Source of the DNA: a virus
IMG/VR virus record: IMGVR_UViG_3300043437_000538
Span: 1-25,475 of that record
DNA: 25,475 nucleotides
Reading direction: 5' to 3' (one strand)
Both the position numbers and the translations under genes were made by a program. Positions within the stretch are counted from its first letter, which is position 1. Every line of letters begins with the position of its first letter. This document shows, in pieces, positions 1-7,562 of this stretch. The notes below the pieces were generated by a model. That model did not search any database. It was not told the DNA's origin and saw nothing but the letters and a program-made list of their open reading frames with translations.

Positions 1-91
1 TCAGCAAAGTTGTTTCGCTCGTATTTGCGGGCGTGACATACACGGTCTTGCCGGTGATGCTTGTCGGTGCGGCGAGATTGGGTGCGGCCAT
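1..91 (-). CDS. Phage structural or fibre-associated protein, 5' part only
   Basis: An ATG at 91 opens a frame that stays open to the left edge, giving 30 codons beginning MAAPNLAAPTSITGKTVYVT. The rest lies outside the window. From memory, proteins starting MAAPN...ITGKT recur in T4-like cyanophages and other aquatic phages as small virion-associated proteins of unknown role; this was not searched. It starts 6 bases after the stop of the fibre gene at 98-952, so it continues the same fibre operon. No strong ribosome binding site is visible in the short gap. Its length and function cannot be judged from this fragment. Confidence 0.6.
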   Translation of the reverse strand, partial: MAAPNLAAPTSITGKTVYVTPANTSETTLL

Positions 92-97
92 TATTTG

Positions 98-952
<855 letters not shown>

Positions 953-981
953 TACAAACTCGAAAAATCAATTGCCAGTGT

Positions 982-1164
982 TTACGTTACTTCTCCGCCG
1001 TCAGCAATCGAGTAGTCGAGCAAATTTACAACGGTATTTTCATCCGTTTTTACAAAAACGTTGCCGTCCGTAGTGTTGATTGCAATTTCGCCCACGACAA
1101 GTTGCGCCGGGGTTGGAGCCGCGCCCTGTGTGGTGTTTTTTTTCTGCAAAATGATATTGTACAT
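982..1164 (-). CDS. Small stand-alone fibre module protein (GEIAIN type)
   Basis: A 60-residue protein starting MYNIILQKKN is chosen over upstream in-frame TTG and ATG codons because the homologous register with its paralogues begins here. The Shine-Dalgarno sequence is weak (GAG) for all candidates. The core is a single module, KKNTTQGAAPTPAQLVVGEI, followed by a DG.VFVKT strand and an IADGGEV end. Clear paralogues sit at 1192-1410 and 7300-7557. Each is a tiny gene between large fibre genes. The module looks like the N-terminal attachment piece of larger phage fibres existing on its own. It may be a connector, cap or trimerisation adaptor, but no function is demonstrated. Confidence 0.6.
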   Translation of the reverse strand: MYNIILQKKNTTQGAAPTPAQLVVGEIAINTTDGNVFVKTDENTVVNLLDYSIADGGEVT

Positions 1165-1191
1165 GCTCGTTATCATCCGCAAAGTAATAAA

Positions 1192-1410
1192 TTACGGCAC
1201 TACTATTTCGCCACCGTCGGCCACCCGCGGCTGCCGTATTGATATGATAACCTGATTTTCCGTAGCTGTGCCGGCTGTTGGGTCATCCAAACTTTTCAGA
1301 AATACGTCGCCGTCTGCGCCGTTTACAGCAAATTCTCCAAACTGCAGCGCCGTTACCGTAGGCGCTGCGCCAGATGTTTCGTTGCGCCTGTGCACAATTT
1401 GTACAGCCAT
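1192..1410 (-). CDS. Small stand-alone fibre module protein (GEFAVN type)
   Basis: A 72-residue protein beginning MAVQIVHRRNETSGAAPTV. A GGTGA sequence 4-8 bases before the ATG can serve as ribosome binding site and overlaps the stop of the preceding gene. The order of elements is a basic N-terminal strand, an AAPT...LQFGEFAVN motif, a GDVFLKS strand, an insertion (PTAGTATENQ), and a terminal VADGGEIV. This matches the paralogues at 982-1164 and 7300-7557 in order and spacing apart from the insertion. It is probably a virion component of the fibre apparatus. The assignment rests on internal paralogy and position, not on a recognised enzymatic motif. Confidence 0.6.
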   Translation of the reverse strand: MAVQIVHRRNETSGAAPTVTALQFGEFAVNGADGDVFLKSLDDPTAGTATENQVIISIRQPRVADGGEIVVP

Positions 1411-1414
1411 AATT

Positions 1415-1597
1415 TCACCAGAGTGTTATGCACACACGCTCAATACAACAGCGCATCGCGGCCTGCCCAGCCCGTGCCGCTACCACGCCAGCGGCGACGA
1501 GTTCCCAGACGTTGTTGCCTGCGTAAGCGTACTGCCTGCCGTTTTGCGTGGAGGTCTGGCCGACAGTGAGGTTAATTGTGGGAAAGCTGAATGGCAT
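1415..1597 (-). CDS. Orphan fibre N-terminal module, possibly a truncated fibre remnant
   Basis: A 60-residue frame whose first 36 residues (MPFSFPTINLTVGQTSTQNG...YAYAGNNVWELVAA) closely match the N-terminus of the 295-residue fibre at 3439-4326 and, more distantly, that of the 395-residue fibre at 1603-2790. After ELVAA the relatives continue with SGGG and further domains. This copy instead runs into about 24 unrelated residues with two adjacent cysteines and stops. The ribosome binding site (GGAG, about 10 bases upstream) is intact. It may be the scar of a deleted or recombined fibre gene, or a short stand-alone adaptor. The next gene starts only 4 bases after the stop. Confidence 0.5.
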   Translation of the reverse strand: MPFSFPTINLTVGQTSTQNGRQYAYAGNNVWELVAAGVVAARAGQAAMRCCIERVCITLW

Positions 1598-1602
1598 GCG
1601 TG

Positions 1603-2790
1603 TTACTCCGTGGGTGGCGTGAACGTGGTGCCGTCTGGGTAGCGGCAGGCGTTGGTGACGCGGAAGTCATCGATGTAGCCGTCAAACCACCTGCCGCCGC
1701 CAAAGCCGCCGACATACATTACGTTATCAACGGACGCAGCTATCTGTGACCTCGGCCCATACGGCAAGCTGTTGTGCGCCTCAACGCCGTCTACATAGAT
1801 GCGGTGCGTTGTGCCCTGCTTCACAAAAGCGATGTGATGCCACTCAGACCGCGACGGCATCGGAAAACTCAGGTTTGTACCATCGCTCACGGACATCGTA
1901 GGTGGATTCGAGCCTCCTTCAAGAATCATAAACTGACCTCCACCGGCTATTTCTGTCCTCCACAGGCACGAATCTGGCTTGATTAGAAATCCATAACAGC
2001 CAGACGTGCATGGGTTGAAATACGCCCAGCATTCGACGGTAAAGTCGCTGGAAAAGTTCGGCACGCCGTTGGCGATTGCGATGCCGCCGTAAGAAAAGTT
2101 TGTCGCACTGCCGGTGCCGTACTTTTTCACGCTTGTTGTGACGGCAGTTGCATTGAGCGTCGTGATGGTCTTGGGGCTTTGCGACGAGTCAGTGAACGTC
2201 TGCGAGCCGTTTGAGCCGTTCATTCGCAGATAGGCTACGACGCTGCTCGCAAAAGCGTCAGACACAGGCGTCGAGGTTGCGGTGCTGCTCCACGCACCTT
2301 GACCGACTCCGTTTACCGCTGCCACGCGAAACACATACGCCGTGCCGTTGTTCAAGGAAGTGACAGTCGCGCTTGTGGTCGCAGAAGTCTCATCACTGAA
2401 TGTCGTCCACGTCGACCCTGAGTCCGACGAATACTGGACGATGTAATCTGTGACCGGGGCTTGTGCAATCATGCCGGTCGGCGCTGTCCACGACACGGCA
2501 GCCTGCGCGTTGCCAGCCGTCGCTGTTACGCCGGTTGGTGCGGATGGCACAAACAAGGCCCGCAGCACAGCGTCGGCCCCGCCAGTCGCGGACAAGACGC
2601 CGTCAGCGATTGACAGGCCCGAGCCGACCTTCACTCCGCCTAGCGTTGACTCCGAAGCAGTCGGCAACTGGAACGAGCCGCCACCACTCGCCGCGACGAG
2701 TTCCCACGCCGCGCCGCTCCATGACCAAGTGCGTCCGTTGGCAGTGTAGGTCTGGCCTACAGTTGGTGATGCTGGTGGTGTCAGTGGCAT
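1603..2790 (-). CDS. Tail fibre/adhesin with fibronectin III and LamG-like domains
   Basis: The product has 395 residues. Residues 1-37 are the shared N-module (VGQTYTANGRTWSWSGAAWE). Residues 42-70 are a TLGGVKVGSGLSIADGVLSA segment also seen in the 863-residue fibre. Residues 84-176 are a fibronectin type III domain (SAPTGVTATAGN..., ending in [15 protein letters not shown]). Residues 184-385 look like a concanavalin A/LamG-type jelly roll of the kind found in phage adhesins (FTVECWAYF, HIAFVKQGTTHRIYVDG, WFDGYIDDFRVT). The fibronectin and LamG parts are close relatives of those in the gene at 4703-7294. It starts with ATG after a GGAG site. It is probably a carbohydrate-binding receptor-recognition fibre. 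Confidence 0.8.
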   Translation of the reverse strand: MPLTPPASPTVGQTYTANGRTWSWSGAAWELVAASGGGSFQLPTASESTLGGVKVGSGLSIADGVLSATGGADAVLRALFVPSAPTGVTATAGNAQAAVSWTAPTGMIAQAPVTDYIVQYSSDSGSTWTTFSDETSATTSATVTSLNNGTAYVFRVAAVNGVGQGAWSSTATSTPVSDAFASSVVAYLRMNGSNGSQTFTDSSQSPKTITTLNATAVTTSVKKYGTGSATNFSYGGIAIANGVPNFSSDFTVECWAYFNPCTSGCYGFLIKPDSCLWRTEIAGGGQFMILEGGSNPPTMSVSDGTNLSFPMPSRSEWHHIAFVKQGTTHRIYVDGVEAHNSLPYGPRSQIAASVDNVMYVGGFGGGRWFDGYIDDFRVTNACRYPDGTTFTPPTE

Positions 2791-2900
2791 GTGCTAACTC
2801 CTACGCGATTCTCAGTGTGGCAGTTACGCGGGTCGCTTGCTGTATATGAGGGCAGGGTGCCGATTGTGCCGCAGATTAGGAATTCGATTAAGTGTTTCAC
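2781..2900 (-). CDS. Candidate 39-residue small protein
   Basis: The only gap of about 100 bases in the fibre cluster contains a GTG-started frame that overlaps the oxygenase stop (GTGA) and ends inside the first codons of the next fibre. A GGAG lies 7 bases before the GTG. The product begins VKHLIEFLICGTIGTLPSYT, a short hydrophobic N-terminus, and contains three cysteines. No family is recognised. The gap may simply be the 5' leader of the following gene, whose own GGAG site lies within this frame. Confidence is low. Confidence 0.25.
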   Translation of the reverse strand: MKHLIEFLICGTIGTLPSYTASDPRNCHTENRVGVSTCH

Positions 2901-3439
2901 GTCGCACTCCAAGCAGCCGGATCGACCATGAATCGCCAAGACCAGACGACTCGCCTGACGTTGCCATTGACTTGGGAAACGCCGTGAATCTGTTCCGACA
3001 GAAGATAGGCCAGCGCGTCTCCTTCCCGCTGCTCTCGCTCCACGCCGTCAACGCTCACTACGCCGCCTGACGCTGGAGCGGAAAGCAATGTGTTCACGCC
3101 GACACACACCAGACCATCCTGCCGGAAATGATGATCAACGTGTTCTGCAAACTCGCCGCCGGGGAGTAGAACACCAACCGTCATGCCGTCTAGGAATCGC
3201 GGCAGCGAGACCCCCAGCATCGGGAACCGCTCCCTGATACGGCTCTGCACCTGATAGGCGACTTCGGGGAATCCGCCAGCCTCCACCACCGCGTTGCTGT
3301 TGGAGATTTGACGCAACAAATACGACTCGCCGTCCGCAGTTCTTGCGTCTCCGAGGCACGCCGCATTGGTGTCGCACCACGCCAGCAGTGAGGCTCGTTC
3401 GCTCTCGCTAACAAAATTGCTTAGAAGAATAACGCTCAT
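2897..3439 (-). CDS. 2OG-Fe(II) oxygenase, prolyl 4-hydroxylase-like
   Basis: The 180-residue product has the double-stranded beta-helix signature of Fe(II)/2-oxoglutarate dioxygenases. Residues 100-102 are His-Val-Asp (FAEHVDHHF). The distal His152 lies in IHGVSQVNGN. Arg162/Arg163 in NGNVRRVVWSWRF would bind the 2-oxoglutarate carboxylate. The strand GGVVSVDG and the segment EGDALAYLL sit where P4H-like enzymes have the beta strands between the motifs. Members oxidise protein, nucleic-acid or small-molecule substrates using O2. The substrate here is unknown. The gene overlaps its upstream fibre gene by one base (TAATG) and is flanked by adhesin genes, so a role in modifying a virion protein is plausible but inferred. 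Confidence 0.82.
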   Translation of the reverse strand: MSVILLSNFVSESERASLLAWCDTNAACLGDARTADGESYLLRQISNSNAVVEAGGFPEVAYQVQSRIRERFPMLGVSLPRFLDGMTVGVLLPGGEFAEHVDHHFRQDGLVCVGVNTLLSAPASGGVVSVDGVEREQREGDALAYLLSEQIHGVSQVNGNVRRVVWSWRFMVDPAAWSAT

Positions 3440-4326
3440 TAGTTGCAGTCCTGTTGCAGAGTGAATGACGCAAACGGCCCCGTCCCAACGGCATTGACGG
3501 CAGCAACTTGGAACGAGCCGGTGGGCGCGTGGCTGCTGACGAACCCGCCGGTATAAGAGCCTGCTGGTCGAGAGCCGCTAGACGGAGCAACACTGGTCGT
3601 CGCGCCGCTGCCGATTCGCCAAACGTATCCGGTGATTTCCGAACCGCCGTTAGAAGCCGGCGCGTTCCACATAGTTGAGTTAGTCGAACATCCCCAGTAG
3701 TTGTCGGCATTTCGCAGTGAAGTCGGAGCATCAGGAACGCTCGCCGAATTCGGCGTAACGGCACTGCTCGCCGCCGAGTAGCTGCCCGTTCCGATGGCAT
3801 TCGTTGCTGAGACGCGGAAGACATACGGCGTGCCGTTGGTGAGCGAAGTCACAACCACACCACTCGTCGCGGTCGATGCCGCCCGAGTGAACGTTGTCCA
3901 CGTTGAGCCGCTGTTGGAACTGAACTGAACGGTGTAGTCCGTTATTGGAGTGACAGAAAGAACGTTTGGCGCAGTCCACGCGAGCGACACCTGCGCGTTG
4001 CCCGCTGTGGGCGTCACACTCGTCGGCGCAGCCGGGGTGAACAACGCCCGCAACTCAGTGTCGGTGCCGCCGCCACTCACACCCGCCTCGATGTAGGCAC
4101 CCTGCCAGATGTAGGCGCGAGCCGTGTCCGTAGCGAGGTACAGCGTGCCCGACGATCCGGTCGCGGGAAATCCTGCGACCGTCGCTGCGGTGACGATGCT
4201 GCCCGAGCCCCCGCCGCCGCTCGCCGCGACGAGTTCCCAAGTGTTGTTGCCTGCGTAGCGGTACTCGCGCCCGTTTTGTGTGGACGTTGCGTTGAGTGCT
4301 GGGGATGCTGGAAAGGAAAATGGCAT
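3439..4326 (-). CDS. Tail fibre protein with two fibronectin III domains
   Basis: The chosen start (ATG, MPFSFPASPA) gives 295 residues and aligns with the N-terminus of the orphan module at 1415-1597; an upstream in-frame start would add 13 residues without support. Residues 1-36 are the shared TSTQNGREYRYAGNN module. Residues 43-88 are an FPATGSSGTLYLATDTARAY module also found in two other fibres. Residues 98-193 form a clear fibronectin III domain (SLAWTAPN, ending TPYVFRVSATNAIGTG). Residues 195-295 form a second, more diverged one (DAPTSLRNADNYWGC) without a terminal receptor-type domain. The stop codon overlaps the ATG of the oxygenase, suggesting translational coupling. Probably a fibre component or virion adhesin. 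Confidence 0.78.
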   Translation of the reverse strand: MPFSFPASPALNATSTQNGREYRYAGNNTWELVAASGGGGSGSIVTAATVAGFPATGSSGTLYLATDTARAYIWQGAYIEAGVSGGGTDTELRALFTPAAPTSVTPTAGNAQVSLAWTAPNVLSVTPITDYTVQFSSNSGSTWTTFTRAASTATSGVVVTSLTNGTPYVFRVSATNAIGTGSYSAASSAVTPNSASVPDAPTSLRNADNYWGCSTNSTMWNAPASNGGSEITGYVWRIGSGATTSVAPSSGSRPAGSYTGGFVSSHAPTGSFQVAAVNAVGTGPFASFTLQQDCN

Positions 4327-4337
4327 GGCGTAGTTTC

Positions 4338-4700
4338 CTAGTTCTGCGGCGTTACTTCGGCCCACGCCAGCGTCGTCTCGTCCCAGCGATACAGTTTGCC
4401 ATCAGTCGGCATCGGCGTTGGCGGTTGCCAGTCGTGATTCGCGTCGCGCGACCACGACGGAAAAGGCGACGGCGATACAAACACATCCGCCGGCGATTCG
4501 TAAACAAAACCAACGCCCGCGAACTGCTTGCGAATTTTGCCGCTGTAGCTCGTTTGAATCCAGCGACCGCCAAACAGCGCCTGACAGAAAGCGATCCCCT
4601 TGGCCTCGCTCTCTGTGCCGTTGTCGAGCAGTTCGTCGTTGTTGACAACGATTACTTGCGTGACGATGTTGTTTTCATCCAGTTGTGCAAAGTGTGCCAT
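4338..4700 (-). CDS. Conserved phage structural-type protein (MAHFAQLDENN family)
   Basis: The 120-residue product begins MAHFAQLDENNIVTQVIVVN, contains LLDNGTESEAKGIAFC, a TSYSGKIRKQFAGVGFVY strand, and ends in a proline-rich PFPSWSRDANHDWQPP segment and a LYRWDETTLAW repeat-like strand. This order is familiar to me from a small family widespread in T4-like cyanophages, pelagiphages and other aquatic phages, usually lying in structural or fibre gene clusters and annotated as hypothetical or virion structural. Its biochemical role is not known. It lies 2 bases after the large fibre gene and 11 bases before the next. No close Shine-Dalgarno sequence is visible; the nearest GGGAG is about 15 bases upstream. 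Confidence 0.75.
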   Translation of the reverse strand: MAHFAQLDENNIVTQVIVVNNDELLDNGTESEAKGIAFCQALFGGRWIQTSYSGKIRKQFAGVGFVYESPADVFVSPSPFPSWSRDANHDWQPPTPMPTDGKLYRWDETTLAWAEVTPQN

Positions 4701-4702
4701 GA

Positions 4703-7294
4703 TTAAAACGTGATGCTCCCTGAACCCGTGAACGTGTAGATGACGCTGCCGCCGCTGTTGGTTACCACGGGGCTTCCAGTTGTCGCAGTTGCAGCGGACT
4801 GCGACTTGATGATCACCACGCCGCTTCCGCCAGCAGCACCGGAGTCGCCGCCTGCGCCCTGCCCAGAGTTTGCCGTGCCAGCAGCCCCAGCCGAGTTAGC
4901 GCCGTTAACTGGCGTGACCTGATCCGCCCCCACCGAGATGCCAGCACCGCCGCCGGAAAAATACCGCGTGCCAGAGTAGAGGACGCCGACGCTAGCCGCT
5001 GCCGCGAGCGTGCTGTACGAGCCAACACCGTCGCCGCCAGCGCCAGCGGTGCCGCCGGATGCGTTTCCGCCAGCACTCGCCGCACCACCGCCGCCGCCAG
5101 AGCCACCAGAGCCGAACGGCCCCGTACCGTTGCCACCGCTAAATCCTTGACCGCTTGTTCCGCTGCCGCCATACGATCTCTGGTCCGTGGTAAATCCGCA
5201 GCCGCCGCCGCCGCAGCCTCCGTCTTTGCCTTGATAGTTACCGCCAAACGATCCGCCGCCACCACCGCCAACGGCAGCGGCCAGAAGGCTGGCGAACGAG
5301 GAGTTTGTGCCGCTTGTGCCGGGAGAGTTTGAGTCAACGCTCGCGCCACCGCCGCCCACGGTCACGGTGTACTGCACGCCGGTCGAGTAGGCCACAGCAG
5401 ATGAGTAGACCACGCCGCCGCCTCCGCCAGCGCCACCGACAGACGTGCCAGAGCCGCCTCCGCCAGCCACGACGAGAACCTCCAGACCGCTAACAGGCAT
5501 GACGGAACTACTCGCCGCCGAATACGCCCCCGTGCCCACGCCATTCACCGCCGCCACGCGAAAGGTGTACGCGGTGCCGTTGGTCAGGCCGGTGACAGTG
5601 GCGGAGGTAGACGTTGAAGTACTATCCGAGAACGTAGTCCAAGTTGACCCAGAGTTGCTCGAATACTGCACAACGTAATCGGTGACGGGAGCCTGTGCGA
5701 TCACGCCAGTAGGGGCAGTCCATGACAACACTGCCTGTTCGTTGCCGGGGGTCGCTGAGACGTTGGTCGGCGCGGCTGGCACAAGCAGCGCACGCAGTCC
5801 CGTGTCCTCACCAGCGCCGGCCGCGCCTCCGCCCGATACGCCAAGCTCGATGTAAACGTCGGACGCATCCCACCGATATAAACGACTTACATTAGTAGCG
5901 ATATACAACGCGCCACTTTCACCGGTGGCAGGAAAGTTCGCCGCTGTAGCGTATTCGTAAACAGCGGCGGATGAGCCGGTGATGGTGACGGGCAGAGTCT
6001 GCGGCGATGGCTGGAGAAGCGTCGTCGGCAGCGCGGCAGTCGGCGGCGTGTGATTCGCGGTGTAGCGAGCCGCTTTCGTGACGCGGAGTTCTGCAATGCG
6101 GCCGTTCCAGTAGTTGGCGTCAAGCTCCGTATATGTGCGGCCGACAACCACGCTGGACTGACCGTGCGAGCCGGTTGCAGAGACACTGCCGACAGAAGTG
6201 CCGTTGACGTAGTAATTCACTGTGCCGCTGAGACGAACGGCGGCTAGATGAACCCACTGTCCTGTTGGCAGGAGCGCCGACCCCTGAATGTTCGCGCCGC
6301 CGGGGTGCATCAAAAACGGGTAGCCGGTGTTCGTCACGCCTATCGACACGCCGTAAGAAGAGCCGTCGCTGACATATGTCGAAAAGTACGAACCGTAGGT
6401 GCCGTAGGCAGTCAGCCATACCCACGCTTCAGCCGTCCAGTCGCTCGTTCCCCACGAAAAGTCACTGCTTGACAACGACAGGTAGTCGCCCGTCCCATCC
6501 AACGCAATAGAGTTGGTGCCATACTTGCCCGCCGCGTTCGCCGCTGCGTTACCGTGGGCCGTCAGTGTGCGACCGTACTTGGACGCGTCCGTGAGGTTGC
6601 CGTCGCCGCGCAGCAGCAGCAGCACGTTGTCCCAATAGGGATCGGTGCCCGGGATCGTCACGCTGCCCGAGAGCGAGCCGGAGCCGCCGCCACCCGAGCC
6701 ACCTCCGCCTGTAGCCGCTAATACGCCGTCAGTGATAGTCAAGCCGGAGCCAATTTTAATACCGCCAAGCACTGTATCACTTGCAACTGGCAACGTATAG
6801 CTCGGGCCGGTCGCGCCTGTAACGCCTGCCGTACCCTGCGGGCCCGTTGCCCCCGTTACGCCATCAACCCCAGTAGCGCCTGTAACGCCAGCAACTCCGG
6901 TAGCGCCTGTAACGCCATCAACCCCAGTAGCGCCTGTAACGCCATCAACCCCAGTAGCGCCTGTTACACCAGCAATACCAGTTGCGCCTGTAACGCCATC
7001 AACCCCAGTAGCGCCTGTTACACCAGCAATACCAGTTGCGCCTGTAACGCCAGCAACTCCGGTAGCGCCTGTAACGCCAGCAGCCCCCGCCGCGCCAGCA
7101 ACACCAGTAGCGCCTGTAACGCCCGCAACACCAGTAGCCCCGGTTACCCCCGTGGCGCCTGAACCAGCCGACAACGCCGCAATATCCGCGAGCGTGACTT
7201 TATTTGTGGCCGTGCCGGCCGCATTACTTACCGGAACAACACTTGTGCCGACGGCTGCAGCACTCGGCAGTTCAGATATCTTAATGTCGGCCAT
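4703..7294 (-). CDS. Large tail fibre: collagen-like, LamG, fibronectin III, glycine-rich tip
   Basis: The product has 863 residues, with domains in this order. Residues 1-45 are a KISELPSA N-module shared with the gene at 12478-13164. Residues 46-165 are Gly-X-Y collagen-like repeats, including eight 9-residue units. Residues 166-198 are a [20 protein letters not shown] segment. A Gly-Ser linker follows. Residues 215-425 are a LamG/ConA-like jelly roll. Residues 438-488 are the [20 protein letters not shown] module. Residues 500-598 are a fibronectin III domain. Residues 601-863 are a glycine-rich domain with VVAGGGGSG at the start and [12 protein letters not shown] at the end. Such glycine-rich ends are known receptor-contacting tips in some phage adhesins. 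The start follows a good GGTGGAG site. This is the best candidate for a receptor-binding fibre in the window. Confidence 0.88.
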   Translation of the reverse strand: MADIKISELPSAAAVGTSVVPVSNAAGTATNKVTLADIAALSAGSGATGVTGATGVAGVTGATGVAGAAGAAGVTGATGVAGVTGATGIAGVTGATGVDGVTGATGIAGVTGATGVDGVTGATGVDGVTGATGVAGVTGATGVDGVTGATGPQGTAGVTGATGPSYTLPVASDTVLGGIKIGSGLTITDGVLAATGGGGSGGGGSGSLSGSVTIPGTDPYWDNVLLLLRGDGNLTDASKYGRTLTAHGNAAANAAGKYGTNSIALDGTGDYLSLSSSDFSWGTSDWTAEAWVWLTAYGTYGSYFSTYVSDGSSYGVSIGVTNTGYPFLMHPGGANIQGSALLPTGQWVHLAAVRLSGTVNYYVNGTSVGSVSATGSHGQSSVVVGRTYTELDANYWNGRIAELRVTKAARYTANHTPPTAALPTTLLQPSPQTLPVTITGSSAAVYEYATAANFPATGESGALYIATNVSRLYRWDASDVYIELGVSGGGAAGAGEDTGLRALLVPAAPTNVSATPGNEQAVLSWTAPTGVIAQAPVTDYVVQYSSNSGSTWTTFSDSTSTSTSATVTGLTNGTAYTFRVAAVNGVGTGAYSAASSSVMPVSGLEVLVVAGGGGSGTSVGGAGGGGGVVYSSAVAYSTGVQYTVTVGGGGASVDSNSPGTSGTNSSFASLLAAAVGGGGGGSFGGNYQGKDGGCGGGGCGFTTDQRSYGGSGTSGQGFSGGNGTGPFGSGGSGGGGGAASAGGNASGGTAGAGGDGVGSYSTLAAAASVGVLYSGTRYFSGGGAGISVGADQVTPVNGANSAGAAGTANSGQGAGGDSGAAGGSGVVIIKSQSAATATTGSPVVTNSGGSVIYTFTGSGSITF
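6845..7060 (-). repeat. 27-bp tandem repeat in collagen stalk, 8 units
   Basis: Eight consecutive 27-base units encode 9-residue blocks of the form G(V/I)(A/D)GVTGAT. The third residue varies between Ala and Asp in separate units and the second between Val and Ile. The units are near-identical at the nucleotide level (for example the recurring AGTAGCGCCTGTAACGCCA on the plus strand). Because the unit is a multiple of 9 bases, gain or loss of copies preserves the reading frame and the Gly-X-Y register. This makes it a natural length-variable site in the fibre stalk. Confidence 0.85.
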
Positions 7295-7299
7295 CGCGT

Positions 7300-7557
7300 T
7301 TACTCCACCGTAATGTATTCGCCAGTGTGCGTGACAATACTGTCGCCGGTATGCGTTTGTAGTTTAGCGCCCGGCGCAAGAATTTCACCGCCGTCGAGCA
7401 CTGTGATTTGGTTCAAACAGACAATTGCGCCGCTTGTTGTTTTTGTAAACCACTTCTTGTCGGCCAGATTAACGGCGATTTCACCTACCGTCAACTGCCC
7501 GGCCGAGGGTACTGCCCCCGGTACCGTGCTTTTTTTATGGACAAGCGTAATCGCCAT
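7300..7557 (-). CDS. Small stand-alone fibre module protein (GEIAVN type)
   Basis: An 85-residue protein beginning [20 protein letters not shown], the longest of three paralogues (others at 982-1164 and 1192-1410). It shows the shared basic N-terminal strand, [10 protein letters not shown], a KKWFTKT strand, and a VLDGGEIL element. After this it has an extra C-terminal part with a short [15 protein letters not shown] repeat. It is sandwiched between the 501-residue fibre and the 863-residue fibre with 5-base gaps. No convincing Shine-Dalgarno sequence is visible. Likely a virion fibre-associated adaptor; the function is not established. Confidence 0.65.
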   Translation of the reverse strand: MAITLVHKKSTVPGAVPSAGQLTVGEIAVNLADKKWFTKTTSGAIVCLNQITVLDGGEILAPGAKLQTHTGDSIVTHTGEYITVE

Positions 7558-7562
7558 TGTTA

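Noticed and set aside
2824-3051. Minus-strand open frame of 75 residues
   Set aside because: Lies in an alternative frame of the 2OG-Fe(II) oxygenase, whose catalytic residues support the annotated frame.
6845-7060. Regular repeats that could look like a CRISPR array
   Set aside because: No spacers; units are contiguous 27-base coding repeats in frame with a collagen-like gene.
7526-7545. T-run near 7530 as a plus-strand terminator
   Set aside because: No stem precedes it and it lies in the coding sequence of the small fibre-module gene.
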